Below are positions 1 to 9,300 of a stretch of DNA of 35,227 nucleotides, piece after piece. The stretch spans positions 1-35,227 of the forward strand of contig CABQLM010000014.1 of assembly GCA_902465105.1 (NCBI GenBank), written 5' to 3'. The stretch comes from an uncultured Collinsella sp. GTDB lineage: Bacteria > Actinomycetota > Coriobacteriia > Coriobacteriales > Coriobacteriaceae. Every line of letters begins with the position of its first letter. Positions within the stretch are counted from its first letter, which is position 1. The translations under genes and the position numbers were made by a program. The notes beneath the pieces are model-generated. The model did no database searches, was not told where the DNA came from, and saw only the letters and a list, made by a program, of their open reading frames with translations.

Positions 1-20
1 GCGTAGCGGGTGGTTTAAAG

Positions 21-39
21 CTGGCCGCTGCGCGGCCAG
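21..39 (+). terminator. Short GC-rich hairpin at left edge, possible terminator of an off-window gene
   Basis: Positions 21-28 (ctggccgc) pair perfectly with 32-39 (gcggccag) around a 3-base loop. A second small palindrome, agact-aa-agtct, follows at 41-52. There is no strong T run, so a role as terminator for a gene left of the window is only a guess. Confidence 0.3.
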
Positions 40-60
40 CAGACTAAAGTCTTAACGAAA

Positions 61-87
61 AGCCCCGCCGGAATATCCGACGGGGCT
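61..87 (-). terminator. Rho-independent terminator of the LPQTG surface-protein gene
   Basis: An 11-bp stem with one G-U pair (61-71 with 77-87, loop aatat) lies 27 bases past the stop codon at 114-116. Read on the minus strand it is followed by TTTTCG, the usual form of an intrinsic terminator. Confidence 0.85.
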
Positions 88-113
88 TCATTCAATGGCA
101 AGAAGTGCGCGGC

Positions 114-1334
114 CTAGAGCTCGTTGCGCTTCTTCATGACGACGGCGGCGCCGAGGGCGGTCGCGCCGAGTGCGACGATGGCGAGGGCGTTCGCGCTCTG
201 GTCGCCGGTCTGGGGAAGAGCCTTGCGAGAGGTCTTCTTTGCAGCGGGCTTCTCGGTTGAGGGCTTCTCGGCGGGGGCGGCAGCAATCTCGTGGGTGTTC
301 GTGATGGTTCCCTCGTTGCCAACGGTCGCGTTGTCCGTGGTGTAGCCGTCGATGTTCGCCTGGGTCACCTGGTAGGCGATCTCGTGGCGGACACCGTTCT
401 CGTCATAGGCGTACTTGCGGACGTTGTCGAAGACAACGTTGTAGGTGTCGCCGTTCTCCACAATGACGGCCTGCGCGTCGGTGGGCTCGCCGTCAGCGGT
501 GAGCGTGAGGTACTTGGCGAAGTCCTCGGCGCTCGGGCGGATACCGTCCTTGTTGGAGGAGTCCTTCCAAGCGACAGTTACGTTTACTTGGGTGTAAGCG
601 GGGGTGATGGTGAGCGTGCCGGGGATGACTTGGACCTGGACGTAGCCGGAGGTATCGTCGCCGACGAGCTGATAGTAGTGGTAGCCCTCGTAGTCGAGGC
701 TGCCGATGCCCGTGCGGTTTTTGGCGGTGTTGCTGGTGTAGGGCGCAGGAATCTTCTCAGGGTCGGTCGCGACGGTGATGTCGTACTCACCGGGCGCGTA
801 GTTGGCCTTCTCGGCGGCATCGCAGCTGAGGATGAAGTCGGAAAGGTTGAGGGGGTTGTTGGGGTTGCCGCTCAGCACGTTGAGGTCGGCGGCGAGGGAG
901 GGCTTTTCCTCGCCCTCCTGCATGGTCACGTTCGGGACTTTGAGCTGATACTGCGTCCAGACGCTGTGGCGAATTGAGTTGTCGGCGTAGTCCTCGTACT
1001 TGCCGATGCCGTGAATGTTCTCCCACACGAAGCCGGCGGCAGTCATTCCATCGTCGGAATCCTTCCACTCGGTCTCGCTCGAGGGATTCCAGCTGCGCTG
1101 GTCTGTGTAGTAGTACCGGCGGACGAAATCCGTACCCTCAACGAGCTCCTTGCCGTTCTTGTCCTTGACGGTGCTCTTGAAGTGGTGCTCCTGGCCGTTA
1201 TAGGAAACGGACTGCGGTGCGGAAGCCGTGAACTGACCTGCCTCGCCGGCCAGCGCGGTCACCGGCAGCGCGAGGACGACGGCGGCAACGAAGGCCACCG
1301 CTAAAGCAATAAATCTGCTATGACTGTGCTTCAC
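114..1334 (-). CDS. LPQTG-anchored surface protein with Cna-B type domain
   Basis: This is a 406-aa secreted protein probably fixed to peptidoglycan by a sortase. It has an N-terminal signal peptide (basic start, hydrophobic stretch to about residue 30 ending near ALAGEA). A Cna-B like domain spans about residues 245-350: it begins VNVTVAWKDSSNKDGIRP and closes with GYTTDN...GTITNTHE, the typical pattern of this fold. A Pro/Lys-rich linker leads to the sorting signal LPQTG (about residue 373), a hydrophobic helix and a KKRNEL tail. The GTG start at 1334 is supported by an AGGAGG-like site about 10 bases upstream. It lies 56 bp downstream of the beta-helix surface protein on the same strand and probably shares its transcript. 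The ligand is unknown. No sortase gene is present in the window. Confidence 0.9.
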   Translation of the reverse strand: MKHSHSRFIALAVAFVAAVVLALPVTALAGEAGQFTASAPQSVSYNGQEHHFKSTVKDKNGKELVEGTDFVRRYYYTDQRSWNPSSETEWKDSDDGMTAAGFVWENIHGIGKYEDYADNSIRHSVWTQYQLKVPNVTMQEGEEKPSLAADLNVLSGNPNNPLNLSDFILSCDAAEKANYAPGEYDITVATDPEKIPAPYTSNTAKNRTGIGSLDYEGYHYYQLVGDDTSGYVQVQVIPGTLTITPAYTQVNVTVAWKDSSNKDGIRPSAEDFAKYLTLTADGEPTDAQAVIVENGDTYNVVFDNVRKYAYDENGVRHEIAYQVTQANIDGYTTDNATVGNEGTITNTHEIAAAPAEKPSTEKPAAKKTSRKALPQTGDQSANALAIVALGATALGAAVVMKKRNEL

Positions 1335-1390
1335 TTGTGTTCCCCTCCTGTAAGGTTCGGTTATGAAATACGTGGTTATGGGCGCATCAA

Positions 1391-3403
1391 CTACCTATTG
1401 GAATTGGCCCTGCGACGAATCGCCTCACCAAAGCCGAGCACCGCAGTGCCAACACCGGCGAGGGCGGCAGTCATCACAGCGCTGCTTTTATCACCGGTCG
1501 AAGGAAGTGACTTGGTGCTCTTGGTGCTCTTGGTCTTCTTGGCAATCTCCGTCTTGGGTTTTTCACTCGGCTGAACGGGCTTCTTCGTCCACTTGCCGTA
1601 GAGCGTCATCGAACCCGTCAGCGAATCGCCGTCGTTCCACAGGACCGTGCAGCCCTCGTCGGTATACCAACCATCGAACGTCCAACCATCGACAGCCTTC
1701 TGCTCCTTGGCGGCATACGCAGAGCCAATCTCAAGGCCCTCATCGGCATCGGGCAACTTTGCCTTCTCGGGGGCTTCGCCGACATACTGGTAATCGACGC
1801 TCACCAGGCCATGGGCAGCCTTGAATGCAACAGGGGCTTCTTTTGCCTCGTAAGTACCAGGTTGAGCAGCCTCTACATATTTGGCCTCGCCATGAGCGGA
1901 CCAGCGAGAGTCTTTTGCATCGACATACCAACCATCGATCGCATGACCGCAGCCCTCAAAATCGGAAAGCATGTTGTTATGCGTTGCGCCGAAGGAGATG
2001 GTACCGCCCTTCTCGACATAGAGGTCATCGCCAGCAAGAGCAGCGTTGTTGTTGTCAATCACAGCAGAGGCGGGAAGCGTGAGGCTCGATCCGCCACGCA
2101 CGACAACACCGCCACCCATCTGAGCGGTATCTTTCTTGGTGGAGCAGTTCTCCTGAGAGGCATCGTTGCGCGTAATGGTAAGGCCGGAACCCTCGGCGAA
2201 CGCAGCCTGCGCACCGGAATCAAGGAAGAGGCCGGTGACTTTGTTGCCAGTGATGGAAACTGTAGAAGCAGCGTCAACATCGAGCCTTGCGTTCTTCTTC
2301 ATCAGACGCATGCCAGCGTTCCAGTAGCTTGTGCCCTTAGTGCCGGAAATCTGAACATTCGCGCTCTTGAACTCGCCCTTGCCAGTAAAAATGATGCCCG
2401 TGAGAGCGTTATTGCTGGCCGTAACCGTAGAGCTATTGATGGTGAGGTTACCGGCGGAAAGGCCGTGAGAGCCGTTACCAGAGAAGTCAACCACGGAGCC
2501 ATTCTTGATATTGAAGTGCGAGCCATTCGAACCGTTGCCGGTCGAGTTCACGACGTTGACCTTCGATTTGTCAACCGTGACGATAAACGTGCCCGTAAAG
2601 CCAGAACGGCAGTGATCGGAGGTGTAGGTAGAGCCGCCTTCGATGTTCACGTTGTAGCCGCCATCGCCGCCATCCCACTCAAGAGCGTCCTGCTTGTAGT
2701 TCTTAATGGTGAGATTAGAGCCATTCTTCAGGTTAAGCTTATTGTTGCTACAGAAATAAATGGCATGAACGTTACCGGCACCGGTGCCGTCCATGGTGAG
2801 CGTAGCGCCATCGAGCGTGAGCGAGGCATTCTTGCTCGCACACACAGACATCCATTTCCACTCGGCGGTATACGGAGTGGAGCCAACGCCGGCCATGCTT
2901 GCATTGACGTTCTTGAGCACAAGCGCGTGGCCCCAAAGGGCAATGCCCTTGTCGGTGAACTTCAGCGCGTGGCCATTGCCGTCGATGGTGAGGTCCTTGT
3001 CCAAATTAAGGCCCGAAGTCTCGGCATCGGCAAGGAGCTTGATGGTCGCGCCGTCAGTTTTCTTGGCGGCAGCAAGCGCTTCATCAAAGGTCGCGTACTG
3101 GGTCCCGTTAAACTCTGCGACAGAAGCACCGTTCCTTGCGCCCGCAGAAGCACTTGCGGCAACAGGAGCCAAGGGAGGGAGCGGTCGCAGCGGATTCGCA
3201 GAAGAGGCGACAGGCGTGCCAGATTCGTTCGCAGACGCGGCATCGACTTGGGGCTTGGCAACCGTGCTCACCGAAGACGCCTCAACGGCAGGCTCGGAAA
3301 CAGAAGCAAAACCGTCATCCGCAAAAGCCTGAGGTGCAAGAAAGCAGAGGGATGTCATAAGCCCTGCTGTTACCGCAAGAACGGCATGGGAGCGTTTTTT
3401 CAT
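1391..3403 (-). CDS. LPSTG-anchored parallel beta-helix surface protein
   Basis: A 670-aa secreted wall-anchored protein. The signal peptide is residues 1-28 (MKKRSHAVLAV...PQAFADD). Residues about 95-470 are made of short repeating strands rich in N, G, S and T (for example LTINSSTVTASNNALTG), typical of a right-handed parallel beta-helix of the pectate-lyase-like fold. A Listeria-Bacteroides-type repeat follows near residues 560-605 (GWTFDGWYTDEGCTVLW...LYGKWTKK). The C terminus has KST repeats, LPSTG at about residue 633, a hydrophobic helix and a RRRANSNR tail. Such proteins commonly bind or process glycans or act as adhesins. No catalytic residues can be assigned, so the exact role is open. 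The ATG at 3403 has an AGGAAAGG site upstream and the promoter at 3496-3524. Confidence 0.9.
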   Translation of the reverse strand: MKKRSHAVLAVTAGLMTSLCFLAPQAFADDGFASVSEPAVEASSVSTVAKPQVDAASANESGTPVASSANPLRPLPPLAPVAASASAGARNGASVAEFNGTQYATFDEALAAAKKTDGATIKLLADAETSGLNLDKDLTIDGNGHALKFTDKGIALWGHALVLKNVNASMAGVGSTPYTAEWKWMSVCASKNASLTLDGATLTMDGTGAGNVHAIYFCSNNKLNLKNGSNLTIKNYKQDALEWDGGDGGYNVNIEGGSTYTSDHCRSGFTGTFIVTVDKSKVNVVNSTGNGSNGSHFNIKNGSVVDFSGNGSHGLSAGNLTINSSTVTASNNALTGIIFTGKGEFKSANVQISGTKGTSYWNAGMRLMKKNARLDVDAASTVSITGNKVTGLFLDSGAQAAFAEGSGLTITRNDASQENCSTKKDTAQMGGGVVVRGGSSLTLPASAVIDNNNAALAGDDLYVEKGGTISFGATHNNMLSDFEGCGHAIDGWYVDAKDSRWSAHGEAKYVEAAQPGTYEAKEAPVAFKAAHGLVSVDYQYVGEAPEKAKLPDADEGLEIGSAYAAKEQKAVDGWTFDGWYTDEGCTVLWNDGDSLTGSMTLYGKWTKKPVQPSEKPKTEIAKKTKSTKSTKSLPSTGDKSSAVMTAALAGVGTAVLGFGEAIRRRANSNR

Positions 3404-3495
3404 GGAATGCCTTTCCTTTCGTATCGAGCCCGGCAGAACGCCGGCACAACTTTCTTACGCCACTATTCTTATGGCATAAGCGAAATACGCATTAG

Positions 3496-3524
3496 GATAT
3501 AGCTCAAGCGTTATCGCATTGCAA
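3496..3524 (-). promoter_or_regulatory. Probable sigma-A promoter of the two-gene surface-protein operon
   Basis: On the minus strand TTGCAA (3524-3519) and TATATC (3501-3496) are separated by exactly 17 bases, about 95 bases before the ATG at 3403. The rest of the gap up to 3653 is AT-rich and holds only a 12-bp palindrome, GTTGGTACCAAC (3606-3617). No convincing terminator for the upstream dihydrouridine synthase gene is visible there. Confidence 0.5.
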
Positions 3525-3653
3525 ACATTTTAAATTGTCATAGTACCATCACATTTTTGGCGAGTTTCTTGCACAACTGTTGGCGCCAGCCCCAAACCTC
3601 TAGGAGTTGGTACCAACAAGATGATTCGCTTCCTTTGTCCCCCTACAGATCAG

Positions 3654-4607
3654 TTATCCGTGGAAACGAGCGGTAGGCGCGAGCGGCTGCTCGCGAAAGA
3701 CCCGTTCGACGGCGGCGCGGTATTCGTCGACCTTTTTGGTCTTGCGCACGAGCTTGTGGACGGTGGCAGGATCGGCAAAGGCGCACTTGGCGTAGAACCA
3801 CCACTCCTTCATGCGAAAGACTGCATTACCGCCAATCTCTTCTGCATATGCCGCAAACAGTGTGTCGTGGAAGCGTTGCATCTCGGCGGCCGTGGCAGCA
3901 GGACCACCCTTGATCATGCGAGCCAGCGCGGGGTTTGCGAGCAGACCACGTCCCAACATCACATGGCGCGTGCCGGGATAAGCCTTCACCAGCACGTCCA
4001 TGTCCTCAAGATCAAAGATGTCACCGTTGTATGCCACCGGAAACGGCGCCCGCTCCAACGTCTCGCCGTAAAACTCCTTGCGCGGCGAGCCCGCATAGCG
4101 GTCCTTTTGCACGCGCGGATGCACGATCAGCTCTGCCAGCGGCATGCGGCAGTACAGATCTAGCACGCGCTCGTATTCGTCGTCGCTCTCGAGTCCCAAC
4201 CTAGTCTTTACCGATACCGGCAGCGGAGAGCGTTTGCACACGTCGCCCAAGAACACCTCGAGCTCATCGAGATGGCGCAGAAAACCCGAGCCCTTGCCCT
4301 TGGCGACAACCGTCCCCGAGGGGCAACCCAAGTTGAGGTTGACCTCGCGATAGCCCATGTCGGCGAGCACCTGCGCCGCCCACACAAACTCGTCCGCATT
4401 CTTGGACATGAGCTGGGGCACCACGTTAAGCCCTTGGTTGTTAGCTGGATCGACTTCCTTAAACGCCTTGCCGCCAAAGCGATTGCCTACCCGCGGCGGC
4501 GGCAAAAACGGCGTGTAGTAGCAGTCGAGCGCGCCAAAGCACTCCGCATGCACGCGGCGGAACACATGCCCAGTAATTCCCTCCATGGGGGCAAGCGAAA
4601 GGATCAT
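3654..4607 (-). CDS. tRNA-dihydrouridine synthase family protein
   Basis: A 317-aa FMN- and NADPH-dependent enzyme that reduces specific uridines of tRNA to dihydrouridine. The TIM-barrel hallmarks are in order. The N-terminal LAPMEGITGHVFR is the FMN-binding start. The catalytic loop NLNLGCPSG has Cys95 as the expected general acid. It continues with the lysine of SVKTRLG (K134), the IVHPR segment near residue 163, YNGDIFD, and VMLGRGLLANP near the phosphate site. Length is normal for the family. The subfamily (DusA/B/C) cannot be fixed by eye. The ATG at 4607 has only a weak purine-rich site (GAGAAGAG) before it, and a copy of the dispersed palindrome lies 24 bp upstream. It seems monocistronic. 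Confidence 0.92.
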   Translation of the reverse strand: MILSLAPMEGITGHVFRRVHAECFGALDCYYTPFLPPPRVGNRFGGKAFKEVDPANNQGLNVVPQLMSKNADEFVWAAQVLADMGYREVNLNLGCPSGTVVAKGKGSGFLRHLDELEVFLGDVCKRSPLPVSVKTRLGLESDDEYERVLDLYCRMPLAELIVHPRVQKDRYAGSPRKEFYGETLERAPFPVAYNGDIFDLEDMDVLVKAYPGTRHVMLGRGLLANPALARMIKGGPAATAAEMQRFHDTLFAAYAEEIGGNAVFRMKEWWFYAKCAFADPATVHKLVRKTKKVDEYRAAVERVFREQPLAPTARFHG

Positions 4608-4630
4608 CTACTCTTCTCTCATATCAACAA

Positions 4631-4663
4631 ATGTGACAAAAGGGACCGTCCCCTTTGCCACAT
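4631..4663. repeat. Dispersed 33-bp palindrome, copy 1 (imperfect)
   Basis: Two 16-base arms (4631-4646 and 4648-4663) match at 14 of 16 positions around a single base. The core is tgtgacaaa-ggga, the same element as at 6355-6387 and 9820-9852. This copy lies upstream of the dihydrouridine synthase start rather than at a gene end. Confidence 0.8.
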
Positions 4664-4977
4664 GCATTATGCCTTGTGCTTCAGGCAATTCACAAGGCAG
4701 AGATAACTACTTGACGATGGCCACCCCTCCAGCCGCCCCTGTGCAACGAAGGTGAATGGCGCCCGCAAACAGCAAGAAGGGCCGCCCCACAGCAGCTCCC
4801 TCACTCGCCACTTATCCTTTGGTAGCGACTTCATGCTCCAAAAGACGAGGTTCACGATCAAGCGATCGCCAACAGCACGCTGTTGACCGCCATGCCTGAA
4901 CAACAGATACCCTACACTCATCTATACTCAAGAGCGTGTGCGCATCGCCCCCGAAAAACGATGAGAGTCGAGGCCCC
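4664..4977. other. Intergenic stretch with no firm gene
   Basis: This 314-base divergent gap holds no recognised gene. A 34-codon minus-strand ORF (4811 to 4707) starts with GTG three bases after AAAGGA and would end GGVAIVK. It is too short to support without comparison. No clear promoter for the plus-strand gene at 4978 was found; TATACT at 4923-4928 is a weak -10 candidate without a good -35. Confidence 0.4.
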
Positions 4978-6111
4978 ATGCAGCAGCTCACCGAACAAGA
5001 AAAGAAACGCATCCAGCGGTACTGCACGTACCCCAAGATTGCAGCGACCGCACTCGTCATGTCGTTCGTAGCATGCCTGTTGATGTTGCCGCTCCAAATG
5101 ATCAACGATATCGCGTTCCACCAAAAGGAATTCCAACCCGCGGGCATATATACCGCCATTGCACTCACCGCAATCGAACTCGCCATCTTTTGCTATTGCG
5201 CTCTTGCGCCGCGCTTTGGAATGCAGGGCAAACAGTGGAAGGAGCTGCAGAGCAGGCTTGCGGTAGCCCAAACCAACAAAGACCGCTCCGCGGAGGTCGC
5301 CGGCGTGCTCGCCGCGCAAGCAGCCGGCCGCCTGCTCAAGAACAGCGATAACGATTTTACGCGCAACCTGGGCGGCGCCGCAGAGGTTGCTGGAGCCGTA
5401 GGAGCAGTCGCCACCGCGGCGGACGTGCTAGCCGAAACCTCGAGCAATGCCGAGGCCATGGCGAACGCATACGGCGTGACGATTCCAAGCGTCAAGAAGC
5501 AGATCACAGCTCTCGCGGTGGTGCCCACCATTGTGCTGCTTGGCGTCTACATCCCGCAGTTTGTCCAGGGAAATAACGAGCTTCAGGCAAGAAAGGCTGC
5601 AGCCGCCGAGCAGCTCGCCATCGCGCAAGATGCCTTGGACCCCGCGTGCGAACGCGTCGCGGCAGACGACCCATACGAGTCGTATCACGACTACGGCTAC
5701 CGCATTATCGGCTATCTGCGCGATAATGACCTCGGCGCCCAAGCAGCCTATGTCTACCTTTCTTTCGATGCAGATGGCATGCTCACGGACGTCGATTACA
5801 CCAGTCAGATCGACCCCGAGGCAAGCCTTGCAGACAACCTCGCCCGCGCCGAGCAGGATATCGCGACACTCTGCGCCCCGCTCAACGGGTTGGACATTTC
5901 CGTTGCCACACCGGGCCTCCTCACGCCATGCAGCCTGTCGGATGAATTTAAACAGGCATTTTTAGCCGGATCCTTATACGAGGGGATCAGCATCAAGACG
6001 GAGGACGAATCTATCAAGTCGTACTACACCTTTGACACCGAGCCCAAAGAAGAGTTCGACGAATACACCCGTCCGGTAATTAGCCTCATGCTCTCCGCAA
6101 AGGAGGACTAG
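4978..6111 (+). CDS. Membrane protein of unknown function, three predicted TM segments
   Basis: I do not recognise this family. From the ATG at 4978 the protein has 377 aa. Two hydrophobic helices lie near residues 20-43 (ATALVMSFVACLLMLP) and 55-78 (IYTAIALTAIELAIFCYCAL). An Ala-rich region about 100-160 is probably helical (EVAGAVGAVATAADVLAET). A third membrane helix is near 174-194 (ALAVVPTIVLLGVYIP), followed by a soluble domain of about 180 aa with many acidic and aromatic residues. An upstream GTG at 4936 would add 14 residues. The ATG is preferred because it follows a GAGG site and the added residues look unstructured. It stands alone, ending before a large inverted repeat that separates it from the convergent ABC transporter. 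Confidence 0.75.
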   Translation: MQQLTEQEKKRIQRYCTYPKIAATALVMSFVACLLMLPLQMINDIAFHQKEFQPAGIYTAIALTAIELAIFCYCALAPRFGMQGKQWKELQSRLAVAQTNKDRSAEVAGVLAAQAAGRLLKNSDNDFTRNLGGAAEVAGAVGAVATAADVLAETSSNAEAMANAYGVTIPSVKKQITALAVVPTIVLLGVYIPQFVQGNNELQARKAAAAEQLAIAQDALDPACERVAADDPYESYHDYGYRIIGYLRDNDLGAQAAYVYLSFDADGMLTDVDYTSQIDPEASLADNLARAEQDIATLCAPLNGLDISVATPGLLTPCSLSDEFKQAFLAGSLYEGISIKTEDESIKSYYTFDTEPKEEFDEYTRPVISLMLSAKED

Positions 6112-6156
6112 CAGCTTACGCCCTAATTGACGCTCGCAAACGCCGTCTATATCTCA

Positions 6157-6334
6157 AGGTCTAATACTTTTTCCGAGAAGTGAACGGCTATATTTGGACC
6201 CCCGAAGCATCGACATTTTTAGACGTCAAACCCGCAGGATTTGGCTGGCAAAACCGCAGGAAATTGCATTTCAAAAGTGTCGATGCTTCGGGGGTCCGTT
6301 TTTACTCGTTCACTTCTCGGGAAAAGTATTAGAC
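6157..6334. repeat. 178-bp inverted repeat (MITE-like or long structured hairpin)
   Basis: The outer arms (6157-6186 and about 6305-6334) and inner arms (6197-6220 and about 6272-6296) are reverse complements with only one or two differences. They are separated by a 10-base unmatched bulge. The central loop of about 50 bases holds two near copies of aaacc(c)gcagga. The whole stem is about 55 bp. It fills the gap between convergent genes and encodes nothing. Its form suits a miniature inverted-repeat element or a bidirectional terminator; no flanking target duplication was found. Confidence 0.85.
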
Positions 6335-6354
6335 CTCGATTTTGCAAGCCATTC

Positions 6355-6387
6355 AATATGACAAAATGGCTGTCCCTTTGTCACATT
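6355..6387. repeat. Dispersed 33-bp palindrome, copy 2 (degenerate left arm)
   Basis: The right arm 6372-6387 (gtccctttgtcacatt) is identical to that of copy 3. The left arm 6355-6370 differs at four of 16 positions. Its outer edge overlaps the TAA stop codon of the ABC transporter gene (6386-6388, minus strand). Confidence 0.8.
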
Positions 6388-9300
6388 ATTCGGAGCGCAG
6401 GGCTTCTACGGGGTCTTTCTTGGATGCGCTGCGGGCCGGCAGCAGGCCAGCGGCAACCGTCAGCAGCACCGAAATCGCGATGAGCACCAGTGCGTCTTGT
6501 ACGGGCAGGCTCATCAGGTTGGGAACCTGTTTGGCCGCAAGCGCCCAGGCATTGACCGGGAAGCTCACGAGCACCACGACGACAATGGCGAAGACGCCGG
6601 CGATGAGACCTTCGATAAAGGTCTCGGCGTTGAACACGTTTGCCACGTTGCGCTTCGACGCGCCGATTGCGCGCAGAATACCAATCTCCTTTTTGCGCTC
6701 CAGCACGCTGATGTAGGTGATGATGCCGATCATGATGGAACTCACCACTAGGCTAATGCTCACAAACGCAATGAGCACCAAGCTGATGGTGTTCACGATG
6801 TCGGTCACCGAACCCATGATGATGCCCATGTAGTCGGTGTACGAGATCGCCTGCTCGTCGTGACCGGCGGCTTTGACCTGCTTGTTATAAGCATCGATGT
6901 GATCGAGCACGCGCTCCTTGGCCTCAAAGTCGCGCGGGAAGATCTTGACCGAGATGGGGTCTGCCTCGTCCGCATAGCCCAGTGTGGTCAGGTTGTTGTC
7001 GTAGGTGAGCTTCGACGCCTTGGCATAGCTCATCATGAGCGAGCTCAGGTCCTCGGCGTCCATGTTGAAGTGGATGGCACGAGCAAAAGCACTCGCATCT
7101 ACGTGCATGGCGCTCGACAGGTTGGCAAAGCTAGCGGACACCTGCGCGGCCATCTGGTCCACAAGACCCGCTGCACCCGCTTTGAGCTGGGACGACACGG
7201 TCGTTGCGATCTGGTCGCTAATTGCATTCATCACCTGGTCCATAGCCTGCTGCAGATACGAAGCCAGCTGCTTTTGCACATAGTCGGTCATCGCCTGCTG
7301 CAAGCGCTCGGCCAGGGCATCGCCGCCGAGCGCCTTGAGTTGCGCCAGGCATTGCTGGGCTGCGGCATCGTTCTCAAGATACGCCGAGAATGCGGCAGCA
7401 AGCTTCGACGCGTCCTTAAGATCGCCGGGCGTGAGCGCCTTAAACTGCTCCGATTGCATAAAGCCCTCAAACAGCTGGTTGGCAAGCGTTCCCACCTGCT
7501 GCATTTGCTCGGGCGTGAGCTCCAGGCCGTCAAAGACGCCCGAGAAATCTGGGGTTGGCGCTTTGGCCATGATGTCGCTGAAGTCGACGTCCTTGCCAAC
7601 GCCCGAAAGGTCAATATCCAGACCCGACAAATCGATGCCCGAAAGATCCATGTCACTGGCAGCACCCGAGAGTGCAGACACATCAAACGAGAACGCGCTC
7701 TTGAGCGCCGCCTCGTCCACGCTGAACATACTGCCCAGGTCCACACCCTGTTTGGCCTCGCCCTGCAACTCGTCGAACGTTTTGCCGGTAAAGACATCCG
7801 TCTCGGGGTGGGCGAGTTGCTCCTGCACAATCTGTGAATCGGCGGCGCGCTCCATAAGCTGGCGAGTCAGCGCGTGTGTATAGGCAATACCCGGAGACAA
7901 CGCGCTCGCGTTGGCCGTCTCGTTGGGTCGCACCACGCCCACAATGTGCACGTCAATACCGTCGGCAACCTTGGCCGCCATAAAGTCGGCGTCACCAGAC
8001 ATATCGGTCCACATACCGGTCTCATCGTTTTTGCGATACGCATCTGCCGGCGACAGTACCTTAAACGTCGTGGACAGTGCATCGTCGTAGGTAAAGTCGG
8101 CGCCGGTCTCGGGCGCCTCGATCTTACCGTCGGCCGTCATGGCACTGTTGACCAGGTCGTTAAGCTCATTGATATCCAGCGCACCGATGCTGTAGAGCGT
8201 ATAGTCGCCCACCGTACCGCGGCTCGAAAGCACCATCACGGCTTCGTTGGCAGACGTAGGCCAATGCCCCGCCACGACATCGTACTGACTGTCGAGCAGG
8301 CTCTGGTCGTCGATCATCTCGTTAAAGACCGAGGTTCCCATGGATTCCATGCTCACCGTTGCCGCCGAACTCGCGCCTCCGCTCATGGCCTCAGTCATGG
8401 CGTTGGGCACCAGCTGGACAGGCTTCTCATCGCCCTTGCCGGCACGATAGACAACCGGCGATACACCGTAGCCGTACTGAATGGCGTTGGCCTCTTTATC
8501 GATGCCGTCGCCACCGGCATCGAGCCATGCCTTAAAGCTCGTCATATCGTTGGACTTAACGCTTGCAAACATATCCTTTACGGCCGTGACCACGGGAATC
8601 TTATCGGTTCCCTTAGCCTTGCCGCCGGCACTGTCGTCGGACGAATCCACATTTTCAGGCGAGTCATCATCCGCAGCCCCCTGTCCGCCCATCATGGACG
8701 ATAGGTCGTAGTCCTGCTTGGAGATCGTAAGCGGATAGCTCGACAGCGTATCCTCCTCGACCTTTTGGATGTAGTCGTTTACGCCGTTGGAAAGCGCCAG
8801 AATCGCCGCGATGCCGATGATGCCGATGGACCCCGCAAAGGCCGTCATGGCCGTGCGGCCCTTCTTAGTCATAAGGTTTCGGGCAGAAAGACCCAGCGCC
8901 GTCACAAAGCTCATCGAGGTTTTGCGCGTGGGCTTGGCCTCGCGACGTGCGGCTTTGGCAACATCGAAGGGATCGGAATCATCGGTGATCTTACCGTCCG
9001 CCAGGTTGACGATGCGCGTAGCGTACTTGTACGCCAGCTCGGGATTGTGCGTGACCATGATGACCAGGCGGTCGCGTGCAACATCCTTGAGCAAGTCCAT
9101 GACCTGCACGGACGTTGTAGAGTCCAAGGCACCGGTCGGCTCGTCTGCCAGCACGATCTCGGGGTCGTTGATCAGGGCACGGGCAATCGCCACGCGCTGC
9201 ATCTGTCCACCCGAAAGCTGGCTCGGACGCTTGTTAACGTGCTCGCCCAGGCCAACAGCCTCGAGCGCCTCGCGCGCACGCTGGCGGCGCTCGGCATGCC

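Noticed and set aside
1811..3502. 563-codon plus-strand open frame
   Set aside because: Antisense shadow of the beta-helix surface protein; it contains no recognisable domain.
3606..3617. T-box or riboswitch suggested by GTTGGTACCAAC
   Set aside because: It is downstream of one gene and outside the predicted transcript of the next; no stem I, specifier loop or antiterminator is visible.
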